From a virus: a stretch of DNA of 40,416 bases. The stretch is from positions 1 to 40,416 of IMG/VR virus record IMGVR_UViG_3300042154_002606, one strand, 5' to 3'. Below, piece by piece: positions 1 to 5,199 of this stretch. How positions within the stretch are numbered: position 1 is the stretch's first letter; each line of letters begins with the position of its first letter. The notes beneath the pieces were generated by a model. The model worked only from the letters and a program-made list of their open reading frames with translations. It made no database searches and was not told the origin of the DNA. The position numbers were made by a program, and so were the translations under genes.

Positions 1-111
1 GTTCCACCACCCACGTAACGAAATAATTAAACTTTCCTTTTTGTGGTTTTCGTTCATTATCCAATTTTCAGGACATTCTGGACATGATTTTGTTTTGTCT
101 AATACTTGCAT
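1..111 (-). CDS. Partial small protein with CxxC motif, runs off the left edge
   Basis: The leftward reading frame opens with ATG at 111 and is still open at base 1 after 37 codons. The visible part is polar and contains a CPEC motif (residues 10-13) followed by PENW, suggestive of half a zinc knuckle. If the window ends are joined, the frame continues into the right edge, reads MTMKIK and stops, giving a protein of about 43 residues. The next leftward gene would then begin about 11 bases further on at 40387. Function is not recognised. That clean junction is one of the reasons to think the window is a whole circular or circularly permuted genome. Confidence 0.5.
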   Translation of the reverse strand, partial: MQVLDKTKSCPECPENWIMNENHKKESLIISLRGWWN

Positions 112-153
112 AAATTTAAACTGTCTTGTTTTTCTAAATAATTCGTTTTTTTA

Positions 154-357
154 TTATCGCTTTTTTTGTATTGATAAGTAATAATTTGAATAGTGCTTTT
201 TATTTGCTTTTTCTCTTTCGGAACACATGAAGCAAGGCACATATAAGCCATGATTACTATTATTAACTGCATAAATTAAAATTTCTAAGTCTTTTTTTGC
301 CGTAAATGATAAATTATACTTTTCAGTAAATTCGTTTATTAGATCTTGGTTAGTCAT
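154..357 (-). CDS. Hypothetical small protein
   Basis: A 67-residue protein of unknown function. I chose the ATG at 357 rather than the one at 369. The later ATG sits in an ATGACTAA overlap with the stop of the upstream gene and has a purine-rich GAGGTG 5-10 bases before it, whereas the earlier ATG would overlap the upstream gene by 20 bases. The sequence is mostly helical and hydrophilic. A CFMC pair in its C-terminal half could hold a metal together with nearby His residues. It belongs to a chain of leftward genes coupled by short overlaps downstream of thymidylate synthase. Confidence 0.6.
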   Translation of the reverse strand: MTNQDLINEFTEKYNLSFTAKKDLEILIYAVNNSNHGLYVPCFMCSEREKANKKHYSNYYLSIQKKR

Positions 358-634
358 TTTGCACCTCAACTTTCCCTTCCTGAAAAGCTTTTAATAAAAG
401 TAAAAGCATTTTTTGATATATTTCAAACGCCTCAATATCTTGTTTTGAGGCGTTTTTAAATATTGCTGTACCAAATTTCTCTAGTTCTTGCTTACCTGTA
501 TAGATAGCGCCTTTTAACTTTTTTGGAAGTTTTAATTTATAAGATTCTTCCAATTCGTCATAATGCTCGATTAATAGCGATGAGTAAACTATGCCCATCA
601 TAATCTTAAAGTCCATTTGTTTTTTATCTTTCAT
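350..634 (-). CDS. Hypothetical helical protein downstream of thymidylate synthase
   Basis: A 94-residue predicted all-helical protein with many Lys and Glu residues; no domain recognised. Its ATG overlaps the stop of the thymidylate synthase gene in an ATGA arrangement, so it is probably translated by coupling. It then overlaps the next small gene the same way. The position right after thyA could mean a link to nucleotide metabolism, but nothing in the sequence says so. There is no signal peptide and no membrane segment. A stretch of five leucines near residues 76-81 lies in an amphipathic helix. Confidence 0.65.
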   Translation of the reverse strand: MKDKKQMDFKIMMGIVYSSLLIEHYDELEESYKLKLPKKLKGAIYTGKQELEKFGTAIFKNASKQDIEAFEIYQKMLLLLLKAFQEGKVEVQND

Positions 635-1515
635 ATCTTTGTTGGTGATACCATTTCGACTTTTAAATTTTCGAATGAATCGTAATTTACTAATTTAAAA
701 TCGCTAGGCAAAAGATCTTCAAAGTTTTTAAAATCTTTTATTTCAAGTTCGCATTTTTCGAACTTCATACAATTTCTATCCAATAACTCAATAGCTTGGT
801 TTAAAGCGTTACCGTACAAGTGTACGCACTTTAGATCCCCTTGAATAGCTAAAGCCTTATATCCTGTAATCTTTTCTAAGATCAAAGCTAAAGTTGCGTA
901 TGAAGCAATGTTAAATGGTAAACCAAGATACAAATCTACACTTCGCTGATACCAATGCAACTCAAAACCAAACTTACCATCGCCAAGCGGAACACCTATA
1001 ATCTGAAATTGTGAATGGCATGGTGGTAATGCTGTTTTGTCAAGTTCTAAAGGATTCCATGCCTGAACTTTTAATCTACTGCTCATAATATCGGCTTTCA
1101 TATCTCGGATAAGGTTACTTATTTGGTCAACTTTACCCCCAAAATTACGCCATTGTACTGAGTAATTTTGACCGACAGACCCTTGCCCTAAGTCATAAAA
1201 TATATCCTCGCTTAGTGGCGTTTCTTCGTTTTTAACGTGCCAATTATACGCATCCTTATTCCATATTTTACAGTGATTTTCGTTAAGAAATTTAATATTA
1301 TTGTCACCTTTCAAAAACCAAAGCAACTCTGTAACCACGGTTTTAAACGCTAATTTTTTAAGCGTTAAGGCTGGGAATCCGTCTTTAAAATCATTCCTAA
1401 AGGTGTAGCTAGGGATTTGTAAACGCTTTACATTCCTTCTTTCGTTATTGTATTCAATACCTTGTGTTAATACTTTTACAAGTATTTTTCTAAATTCTAT
1501 ATCTATCTTTGCCAT
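631..1515 (-). CDS. thyA: Thymidylate synthase (ThyA family)
   Basis: Converts dUMP to dTMP using methylenetetrahydrofolate, supplying thymidine for phage DNA synthesis in the host cytoplasm. The 294-residue protein has the family's usual length and landmarks: the catalytic Cys in LPPCHSQF (about Cys166), the nucleotide-binding block QRSVDLYLGLPFNIASYA (about 190-207) and a variant of the GDxHxY block (GDLKCVHLYGN). The Asn in PFNIASYA (about 202) favours dUMP; the related dCMP hydroxymethylases usually have Asp there, so I prefer ordinary thymidylate synthase. The N-terminal GxxxxxRN-type region is also present. It lies in a leftward operon between a pentapeptide-repeat gene (5-base gap) and a small unknown gene (ATGA overlap). 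No intron or frameshift is seen. Confidence 0.95.
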   Translation of the reverse strand: MAKIDIEFRKILVKVLTQGIEYNNERRNVKRLQIPSYTFRNDFKDGFPALTLKKLAFKTVVTELLWFLKGDNNIKFLNENHCKIWNKDAYNWHVKNEETPLSEDIFYDLGQGSVGQNYSVQWRNFGGKVDQISNLIRDMKADIMSSRLKVQAWNPLELDKTALPPCHSQFQIIGVPLGDGKFGFELHWYQRSVDLYLGLPFNIASYATLALILEKITGYKALAIQGDLKCVHLYGNALNQAIELLDRNCMKFEKCELEIKDFKNFEDLLPSDFKLVNYDSFENLKVEMVSPTKI

Positions 1516-1520
1516 AATTT

Positions 1521-2180
1521 TTATAAGTTTAAATGTGTTAAGTAAGCTTTGTGCGCTAAATACACAGCTTCGATTTGCTTAAATTCAGGTGTCCCTCTTT
1601 TTGTGGAAAATTCTTCTTTGCTTGCAAACCATAAATCCCATTCGCAAATTGTTTTTTCTTTACATCCTATTTTAATAATTTTATTGGAAATAATAGATAC
1701 ATTCCATTTTGAAAAAATGGGTAACTCAGCGTTTCGTAAGTTAGCGTTTTCTAAGTCAGCGCTTTGTAAGTTAGCGCTTTCTAAGTTAGCGTTTCGTAAG
1801 TTAGCGTTTTGTAAGTCAGCGTTTCGTAAGTTAGCGTTTCGTAAGTTAGCGAATTGTAAGTTAGCGAATTGTAAGTTAGCGCTTTGTAAGTCAGCGCTTT
1901 GTAAGTTAGCGCTTTCTAAGTTAGCGTTTCGTAAGTTAGCGTTTCGTAAGTTAGCGAATTGTAAGTCAGCGTTTCGTAAGTTAGCGTTTCGTAAGTTAGC
2001 GAATTGTAAGTTAGCGAATTGTAAGTTAGCGTTTAGTAAGTTAGCGAATTGTAAGTTAGCGAATTGTAAGTTAGCGCCCGTCTTAATACCTTGAATTAAT
2101 GTTTCTTTAATCGTGTTGTTTTCGCATTCATGTTCAAATAGAATTGAACTATTAAAGCGGTGTTTAATTTGTATTTTCAT
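1521..2180 (-). CDS. Pentapeptide-repeat protein
   Basis: A 219-residue protein whose middle (about residues 37-152) is an almost uninterrupted run of A(N/D)LxxANLxx pentapeptide pairs. Such runs fold into a right-handed quadrilateral beta helix that can mimic DNA; family members such as Qnr and MfpA protect gyrase. The flanks are not repetitive: an N-terminal beta hairpin-like stretch and a C-terminal domain with Trp and Cys (CEWDLWFASKEEF, then a helix). A gyrase- or host-protein-mimicking role is only an inference. The start ATG overlaps the stop of the small membrane protein upstream. At DNA level the repeats are exact 15-base units, so copy number is likely to vary between isolates. Confidence 0.85.
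   Translation of the reverse strand: MKIQIKHRFNSSILFEHECENNTIKETLIQGIKTGANLQFANLQFANLLNANLQFANLQFANLRNANLRNADLQFANLRNANLRNANLESANLQSADLQSANLQFANLQFANLRNANLRNADLQNANLRNANLESANLQSADLENANLRNAELPIFSKWNVSIISNKIIKIGCKEKTICEWDLWFASKEEFSTKRGTPEFKQIEAVYLAHKAYLTHLNL
1726..2070. repeat. 23 tandem 15-bp units encoding pentapeptides
   Basis: Twenty-three consecutive 15-bp units with consensus TTAGCGTTTCGTAAG and variation confined to a few positions (TTTCG, TTTTC, CTTTG, AATTG, TTTAG; TTAGCG or TCAGCG). Read on the minus strand they give the A(N/D)L-x-x core of the pentapeptide-repeat protein. The plus strand of the same stretch is also free of stops across 1549-2094, a by-product of the 15-bp period. 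The low unit divergence suggests recent expansion by slippage or recombination. Confidence 0.95.
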
Positions 2181-2326
2181 AAATAATAATCATTTTCATC
2201 GTAAAATTTTTTATTAGCCTTTTCTGCTTCGTTATAATCGCGAATAAATCGAACTAGAAACAACACAGAATATACAACTGCAAGACTTCCTGCAATGCCT
2301 GCCATGATAATTGTTAATTTTGTCAT
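2177..2326 (-). CDS. Small single-pass membrane protein
   Basis: A 49-residue protein starting MTKLTIIMAGIAGSLAVVYS. Residues 4-27 form one hydrophobic membrane segment, followed by RFIRDYNEAEKANKKF and an acidic, tyrosine-rich tail. The ATG overlaps the stop of the upstream 76-residue gene (ATGA), and its own stop overlaps the ATG of the pentapeptide gene. That double coupling is the main reason to call such a short frame. Positive residues right after the membrane segment suggest the C-terminus faces the cytoplasm. Function unknown. Confidence 0.65.
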   Translation of the reverse strand: MTKLTIIMAGIAGSLAVVYSVLFLVRFIRDYNEAEKANKKFYDENDYYL

Positions 2327-2553
2327 ATTTTAATAACTTTAGATTTGAAGATTGATTTTGCAACTGCGTTAACTTCTTTAGAATTTAGCTTAGTCGCATT
2401 TTCGGCTAATGTAACGCGCCCGGCATCTTTATGATAGTAAACTTTTCCGATAAGAATAATAAATTTGCTTTCTTTTTTTTCGTAGTTAGATTTAACTATA
2501 TCGCACAGGCGTTTTCGTTCATCCTGTGCGCTTTTTGGTTCGCCGTGTATCAT
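2323..2553 (-). CDS. Hypothetical small protein
   Basis: A 76-residue soluble protein of unknown function. It begins MIHGEPKSAQDERKRLCDIV, then has a short beta-rich centre (KFIILIGKVYYHKDAGRVT) and a C-terminal helix. It overlaps both neighbours by ATGA-type junctions, so it belongs to the same leftward translationally coupled operon as ERF and thymidylate synthase. It is rich in Lys and has no membrane segment. A nucleic-acid role would fit the operon but is not shown by any motif. Confidence 0.65.
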   Translation of the reverse strand: MIHGEPKSAQDERKRLCDIVKSNYEKKESKFIILIGKVYYHKDAGRVTLAENATKLNSKEVNAVAKSIFKSKVIKI

Positions 2554-2993
2554 TTCTTAAATGTATAGCTTATTGAATCGCTGGTATATGACTTTACAGG
2601 TAGTTTTGGTACAATTTCACCTTGTTCGGTTACTACATTGTGAACTGTCTTAAAGCTTTGGCTTAACAACGCTTTACGTTCGTCTAATTGCTTTTTTAAC
2701 ATCGCATATTCTGCGTCTTGTTCAAAATCTAGGATTGCATATCCGTTACGTTTTGAAACCTTGCACCCGAAAAGTTCGTGAATAGATCCTATTTCTTTTT
2801 TCATCACGTACGGCTTGATTTTCTCCCGTGATGCCTTTATGCTTTCCTCTGCAAATTTTAGCTTACAATCCATTTCTAAAGCATCTAATTCGCCATTTTT
2901 AAAAGCTTCGATTAGATTTTCAGAAACCTCTTCAATCCCTACCCTATCCAAACTTACATGGATAGGGTTGATGTTTTTTAGATTAGTATTCAT
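2550..2993 (-). CDS. Hypothetical protein, ERF-linked, central helical region
   Basis: A 147-residue protein. Residues 15-70 and 85-112 are long charged helices that may form a coiled coil, and the C-terminus is beta-prone (KSYTSDSISYTFKK). The start overlaps the end of the ERF gene by 11 bases. In many phages a helical gene of this size sits next to the recombinase and is annotated as a Gp157-like or nuclease-inhibitor-like protein. I cannot confirm either from sequence. Position suggests work with the single-strand annealing protein in recombination. Confidence 0.7.
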   Translation of the reverse strand: MNTNLKNINPIHVSLDRVGIEEVSENLIEAFKNGELDALEMDCKLKFAEESIKASREKIKPYVMKKEIGSIHELFGCKVSKRNGYAILDFEQDAEYAMLKKQLDERKALLSQSFKTVHNVVTEQGEIVPKLPVKSYTSDSISYTFKK

Positions 2994-3474
2994 TTTTTTG
3001 TTTTTCTGTAAGTGTATAATATTTTTCTACCTCGGTAATAGTAGCGCCTTTTAATTTAGCTTTAGTCAAATTTTCATCTGTGGCAAGCGGTTTAATACTT
3101 ACTGCGCTTGCTTTATTACCATCGTCGTCGTCTGCCCCGACACAAAGAAACGATTGCAGTCCGTAACGTCTAGCATAAGAAATCCCGCTACCTTGAGCCT
3201 GCGCATCGTTAAGCTTGTTAAAAATTATTTCTGTATTACTTTCAAGTGTTTCACCGCTTTCATGAAGCAATAAAGTTTTAACGTAGTTTTTCCCGTCAAT
3301 TTGACAAATAGGCTGTAACACGCTTATTTTATGCTTATTAAGGATTGGGAGGATTGCTTCCCTTACTGCGTTCAAATCACTGTATTTTGATTTAAAAAAA
3401 GGATTTGAAGCCTGTTTTACGGGATTGCTCATTTCTGATTGAGCGAGTACCAATGCTGTTGCGATGTTTTTCAT
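2983..3474 (-). CDS. erf: ERF-family single-strand annealing protein
   Basis: A 163-residue ERF superfamily recombinase that anneals complementary single strands, used by phages for recombination-dependent replication and genome circularisation. The family hallmark is clear: a helical N-terminus with NPFFKSKYSDLNAVREAI (residues 24-41), a beta-rich centre, and AQGSGISYARRYGLQSFLCV followed by GADDDDGN (about 93-120). The C-terminus is short and Lys-rich. It lies downstream of the DUF3127/SSB-like gene in the same leftward arm, a usual pairing because annealing proteins act on SSB-coated DNA. The ATG overlaps the stop of the preceding 49-residue gene. Confidence 0.93.
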   Translation of the reverse strand: MKNIATALVLAQSEMSNPVKQASNPFFKSKYSDLNAVREAILPILNKHKISVLQPICQIDGKNYVKTLLLHESGETLESNTEIIFNKLNDAQAQGSGISYARRYGLQSFLCVGADDDDGNKASAVSIKPLATDENLTKAKLKGATITEVEKYYTLTEKQKNEY

Positions 3475-3620
3475 TTTTTTGTGCGTTTATCGGTGAATGT
3501 GTCTACTATTACGGTCGGGTAACCTAGCCATAAATCTACTAATTCTTTTTTCTTGTCACTTTTTGCAAGTGGGGGGAGAACCTCAAACCCGTTTTGCAAC
3601 TCTCTCAATTCGTATCTCAT
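3471..3620 (-). CDS. Small hypothetical protein upstream of ERF
   Basis: A 49-residue frame starting MRYELRELQNGFEVLPPLAK. It is supported by ATGA overlaps at both ends, with the gene before it and with the ERF ATG, and by phage-like codon use. The sequence ends in a Lys-rich tail (DTFTDKRTKK). No domain is recognised. It is below the length most gene finders report, but the unbroken chain of overlapping stops and starts from 3863 to 2177 makes it likely to be translated. Confidence 0.6.
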   Translation of the reverse strand: MRYELRELQNGFEVLPPLAKSDKKKELVDLWLGYPTVIVDTFTDKRTKK

Positions 3621-3727
3621 TGTTTTAATTTTTTAGCTAGTTTACGACATCTAATGAATTTCAAATCCCTTGCCACTCCCGAAGGGGTGTTTAATGCATC
3701 TAGTATCATTTTATTTAACTTGTTCAT
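3617..3727 (-). CDS. Very small basic protein
   Basis: A 36-residue frame starting MNKLNKMILDALNTPSGVAR and ending in a strongly basic segment (KFIRCRKLAKKLKQ). Its stop overlaps the ATG of the following gene (ATGA) and its start lies inside the end of the preceding 50-residue gene. The charge pattern would suit nucleic-acid binding. Only length and context support it, so it could instead be a translational bridge between its neighbours. Confidence 0.45.
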   Translation of the reverse strand: MNKLNKMILDALNTPSGVARDLKFIRCRKLAKKLKQ

Positions 3728-3863
3728 CTCGTACTTGGTTTATGCCTGCAATTTGTGACCAGTGGATGTTAAATTCGCGCATAAAATCGTGTTGCGCTTG
3801 TTGGTGATCTCTCGATAAACGAATGTACGTAACATCGTTGTATAAAATTTTGAAAGTTTTCAT
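3711..3863 (-). CDS. Small hypothetical protein
   Basis: A 50-residue frame starting MKTFKILYNDVTYIRLSRDH, with a beta-hairpin-like N-terminus and a helical, His- and Gln-rich middle (HQQAQHDFMREFNIHW). It overlaps the next small gene by 17 bases. No family is recognised. It heads the run of tiny genes leading to ERF and is probably transcribed from the consensus promoter at about 4156-4186 together with the RHH gene. Confidence 0.55.
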   Translation of the reverse strand: MKTFKILYNDVTYIRLSRDHQQAQHDFMREFNIHWSQIAGINQVRDEQVK

Positions 3864-3916
3864 GGTTTAGTTATTTATCTTATTGACATTAATTTTCTTG
3901 AATTTTCTTTGTTTTT

Positions 3917-4132
3917 TTAGCTGTTTAAAACAGCTGTGCAGTATGTTTTTTTCATTATTGTTTTAAAAGCAATTTTGCTTCTTTCTGTTTTTTGTTCCAT
4001 CATTTCATTTAAAAATATTTCTTCTTGCTTAACTGCTAAAGCTATTATTTCATTTGCGTCTGTTAAATCAGTTGTATTAACTATAGATTTAATTCTTGCC
4101 ATTATGCTTGATGATATTTGTAAGCCTTTCAT
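3917..4132 (-). CDS. Ribbon-helix-helix-like small regulator
   Basis: A 71-residue protein whose first 42 residues fit the ribbon-helix-helix plan: a short strand (KGLQIS), helix (SSIMARIKSIVNTT) and second helix (TDANEIIALAVKQEEIF). The rest is a charged helix and a Cys-containing tail. RHH proteins act as dimers on short palindromic operators and often repress their own promoter. The gene is the first one after a near-perfect Bacteroidota promoter (TTTG-N19-TATCTTTG) and a terminator that closes the preceding operon. It is one of three RHH-like proteins in the window. Assignment is by pattern only. Confidence 0.6.
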   Translation of the reverse strand: MKGLQISSSIMARIKSIVNTTDLTDANEIIALAVKQEEIFLNEMMEQKTERSKIAFKTIMKKTYCTAVLNS

Positions 4133-4155
4133 TTTCTTAACCGTTTATGGTGATA

Positions 4156-4186
4156 CAAAGATACAAATTGTTTTAATATAAACAAA
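4156..4186 (-). promoter_or_regulatory. Consensus Bacteroidota promoter for the ERF-thyA arm
   Basis: On the minus strand TTTG (4186-4183), a 19-base spacer and TATCTTTG (4163-4156) match the TTTG/TAnnTTTG consensus exactly. The start codon of the RHH-like gene lies 24 bases downstream of the -7 box. It sits just after the inverted repeat at 4196-4231, giving a terminator-then-promoter arrangement that separates the SSB-like operon from the ERF-thyA operon. Confidence 0.75.
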
Positions 4187-4195
4187 CAAATAGAT

Positions 4196-4231
4196 AAAAA
4201 TAAGTGAAAAAATTTTTAATCACTTATTTTT
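4196..4231. terminator. Bidirectional-type terminator
   Basis: Perfect 12-bp inverted repeat: AAAAATAAGTGA at 4196-4207 and its complement at 4220-4231, with a 12-base A/T loop. Read on the minus strand the stem ends in a U run. It lies 7 bases beyond the stop of the DUF3127 gene, so it should end the transcript coming from 4961. Confidence 0.7.
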
Positions 4232-4238
4232 AAGGGTT

Positions 4239-4577
4239 TTAAAACGGTAAATCGTCAGCCCCTAGATCTGGTTGGGATTCCTTATTGGTGATGCCTTCGC
4301 TGTTTTTGTCGATTCTCCAAGCGTTAATGTTAGTAAACCATTTTCCGTTATACTCGCGTGCATCTAGGTTGTAGTGTACCTCAACCAGCTGGCCAACTGC
4401 AAGCGTTTTCACAACTGGTAGTATTTTTTCGCCCATTGCTGTAAAACTTACTTTTTTCGGGTATTGCCCTTCAACCTCTTCAATCACAAAATCAATCTTT
4501 GCCCAGTCTTTACCAGATTGACTTACTCCTTTTTGTTCCGCCAAAATAGCGTGCACTTTTCCTTTAATTTGTCCCAT
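4239..4577 (-). CDS. DUF3127 OB-fold-like, SSB-type protein
   Basis: A 112-residue protein matching the DUF3127 pattern of Bacteroidota: GKVHAILAEQ near the N-terminus, QYPKKVSFTAMG in the middle and EYNGKWFTNINAWRI near residue 85. The fold is probably an OB barrel. The C-terminus ends in an acidic tip with a final DDLPF, closely resembling the partner-recruiting tail of bacterial SSB. I infer that it is the phage single-stranded-DNA-binding protein working with ERF and the primase-helicase; DUF3127 itself has no assigned activity that I can rely on. It is followed by a terminator and preceded by a small HTH gene. Confidence 0.8.
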   Translation of the reverse strand: MGQIKGKVHAILAEQKGVSQSGKDWAKIDFVIEEVEGQYPKKVSFTAMGEKILPVVKTLAVGQLVEVHYNLDAREYNGKWFTNINAWRIDKNSEGITNKESQPDLGADDLPF

Positions 4578-4581
4578 GATT

Positions 4582-4752
4582 TTAATAGTTGTTTTTAATG
4601 TAATTTTTGATTGATTCCTGATATTTTAAAGGTATATCCCTTTGTTTTTTTAACGCCTGATAAAGCGTATTTTTTGGAATATTTAAATCCTTTTCAATTT
4701 TTGAAAGGTTATACTTTCGTTTTCCAAGTTCCTCAATTAATTCGTCATTCAT
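4582..4752 (-). CDS. Small helix-turn-helix protein
   Basis: A 56-residue protein with a compact helix-turn-helix: LSKIEKDLNIPKNTLYQAL (residues 16-34) has the spacing of an HTH core, with basic flanks (GKRKY before, KKQRDI after). It probably binds DNA as a small regulator. It starts 2 bases after the stop of the upstream 68-residue gene and ends 4 bases before the DUF3127 ATG. It is the only clear HTH protein in the early leftward operon, so it is a candidate ligand for the palindromic operators described at 4971, 11926 and 38540. The RHH proteins are equally plausible. Confidence 0.65.
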   Translation of the reverse strand: MNDELIEELGKRKYNLSKIEKDLNIPKNTLYQALKKQRDIPLKYQESIKNYIKNNY

Positions 4753-4754
4753 AA

Positions 4755-4961
4755 TTATAAGTATCTAGATTTTAAATAGTGGTCAGTATTGAAATCCCAT
4801 TCAGTATCTGTTATTAACTCATTTAATAACCCATTCAGGCCTCCTAAAGCTTGTATAACGTCAAAAAATTTAACGCATAGGTAATCTACATCCTCATTAA
4901 TGTTGTCCTCGAATACATCAATAAAATGTTTTCTTAATATTTGTATTTCTTGTAATTCCAT
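4755..4961 (-). CDS. First gene of the leftward early operon, unknown
   Basis: A 68-residue acidic, helical protein with no family recognised. It is the first gene of the leftward arm. Its ATG (4961) lies only 3 bases after a -7 box (TATATTTG, minus strand 4972-4965), so its mRNA should be leaderless. It shares this start context, TTTATATTTGTGAATG, with an operator-promoter near 11939. Genes at this position in phages are often early host-modulating or regulatory proteins, but nothing specific can be read from the sequence. Confidence 0.7.
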   Translation of the reverse strand: MELQEIQILRKHFIDVFEDNINEDVDYLCVKFFDVIQALGGLNGLLNELITDTEWDFNTDHYLKSRYL

Positions 4962-4964
4962 TCA

Positions 4965-4987
4965 CAAATATAAACAAATTTTGTTTA
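4965..4987 (-). promoter_or_regulatory. Operator palindrome plus -7 box, copy 1
   Basis: Palindrome TAAACAAATTTTGTTTA (4971-4987, 8-bp arms around one base) overlaps a minus-strand -7 box TATATTTG (4972-4965). The first codon of the leftward operon follows 3 bases later. Two closely related copies occur at 11926-11946 and 38534-38555. No good -33 box is seen, so the promoter may need an activator. Confidence 0.7.
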
Positions 4988-5021
4988 AATAAAAATAAAT
5001 TGAAATTATTTTTTTATTGTG

Positions 5022-5051
5022 TTGTATTGTAATATATTTTGTTTACATTTG
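5022..5051 (+). promoter_or_regulatory. Divergent rightward promoter
   Basis: Partial -33 (TTG at 5022-5024), a 19-base spacer and -7 box TACATTTG (5044-5051). The ATG of the RHH gene starts 4 bases later at 5056, predicting a leaderless transcript. It faces away from the leftward promoter, about 80 bases apart, forming the early control switch of the genome. Confidence 0.65.
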
Positions 5052-5055
5052 TGGC

Positions 5056-5199
5056 ATGGAAACAAAAAAGGCAACAGTATCTTTGTCGATTGAAGCAATT
5101 GACAGGATCAAAATTCACTTAATAAAAAAAGGCCAAAAAGCAGGTGTGCAGAACTGCATTGATTTTGCATTAAAATTCACATTTGAATTATTAAAATAA
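5056..5199 (+). CDS. Ribbon-helix-helix-like regulator at the divergent promoter
   Basis: A 47-residue protein: strand TKKATVSLS, helix IEAIDRIKIHLIKKG, turn and helix GVQNCIDFALKFTFELL, which fits a minimal RHH domain. I take ATG 5056 as the start. An in-frame TTG further upstream (5017) lies within the promoter and cannot be translated from this transcript. The stop overlaps the next ATG (TAATG), coupling it to the helicase-methyltransferase. As the first rightward gene beside a palindromic operator it is a natural autoregulator. It shares one GGCC site with the GGCC-rich gene that follows. Confidence 0.7.
   Translation: METKKATVSLSIEAIDRIKIHLIKKGQKAGVQNCIDFALKFTFELLK

Noticed and set aside
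631-1515. dCMP hydroxymethylase instead of thymidylate synthase
   Set aside because: The nucleotide-binding Asn in PFNIASYA is retained, which favours dUMP.
1726-2070. Regular repeats as a possible CRISPR array
   Set aside because: Unit length is 15 bp with no spacers, and the repeats are in frame within a protein gene.
1549-2094. Plus-strand open frame of 181 codons opposite the pentapeptide gene
   Set aside because: It arises because a 15-bp repeat leaves other frames without stops. Its peptide is low-complexity (KLAFCKSAF-like), and the gene order on the minus strand is coupled across it.
5017-5055. Upstream TTG start for the RHH gene
   Set aside because: The extra residues would be encoded within the promoter, which ends 4 bases before ATG 5056.
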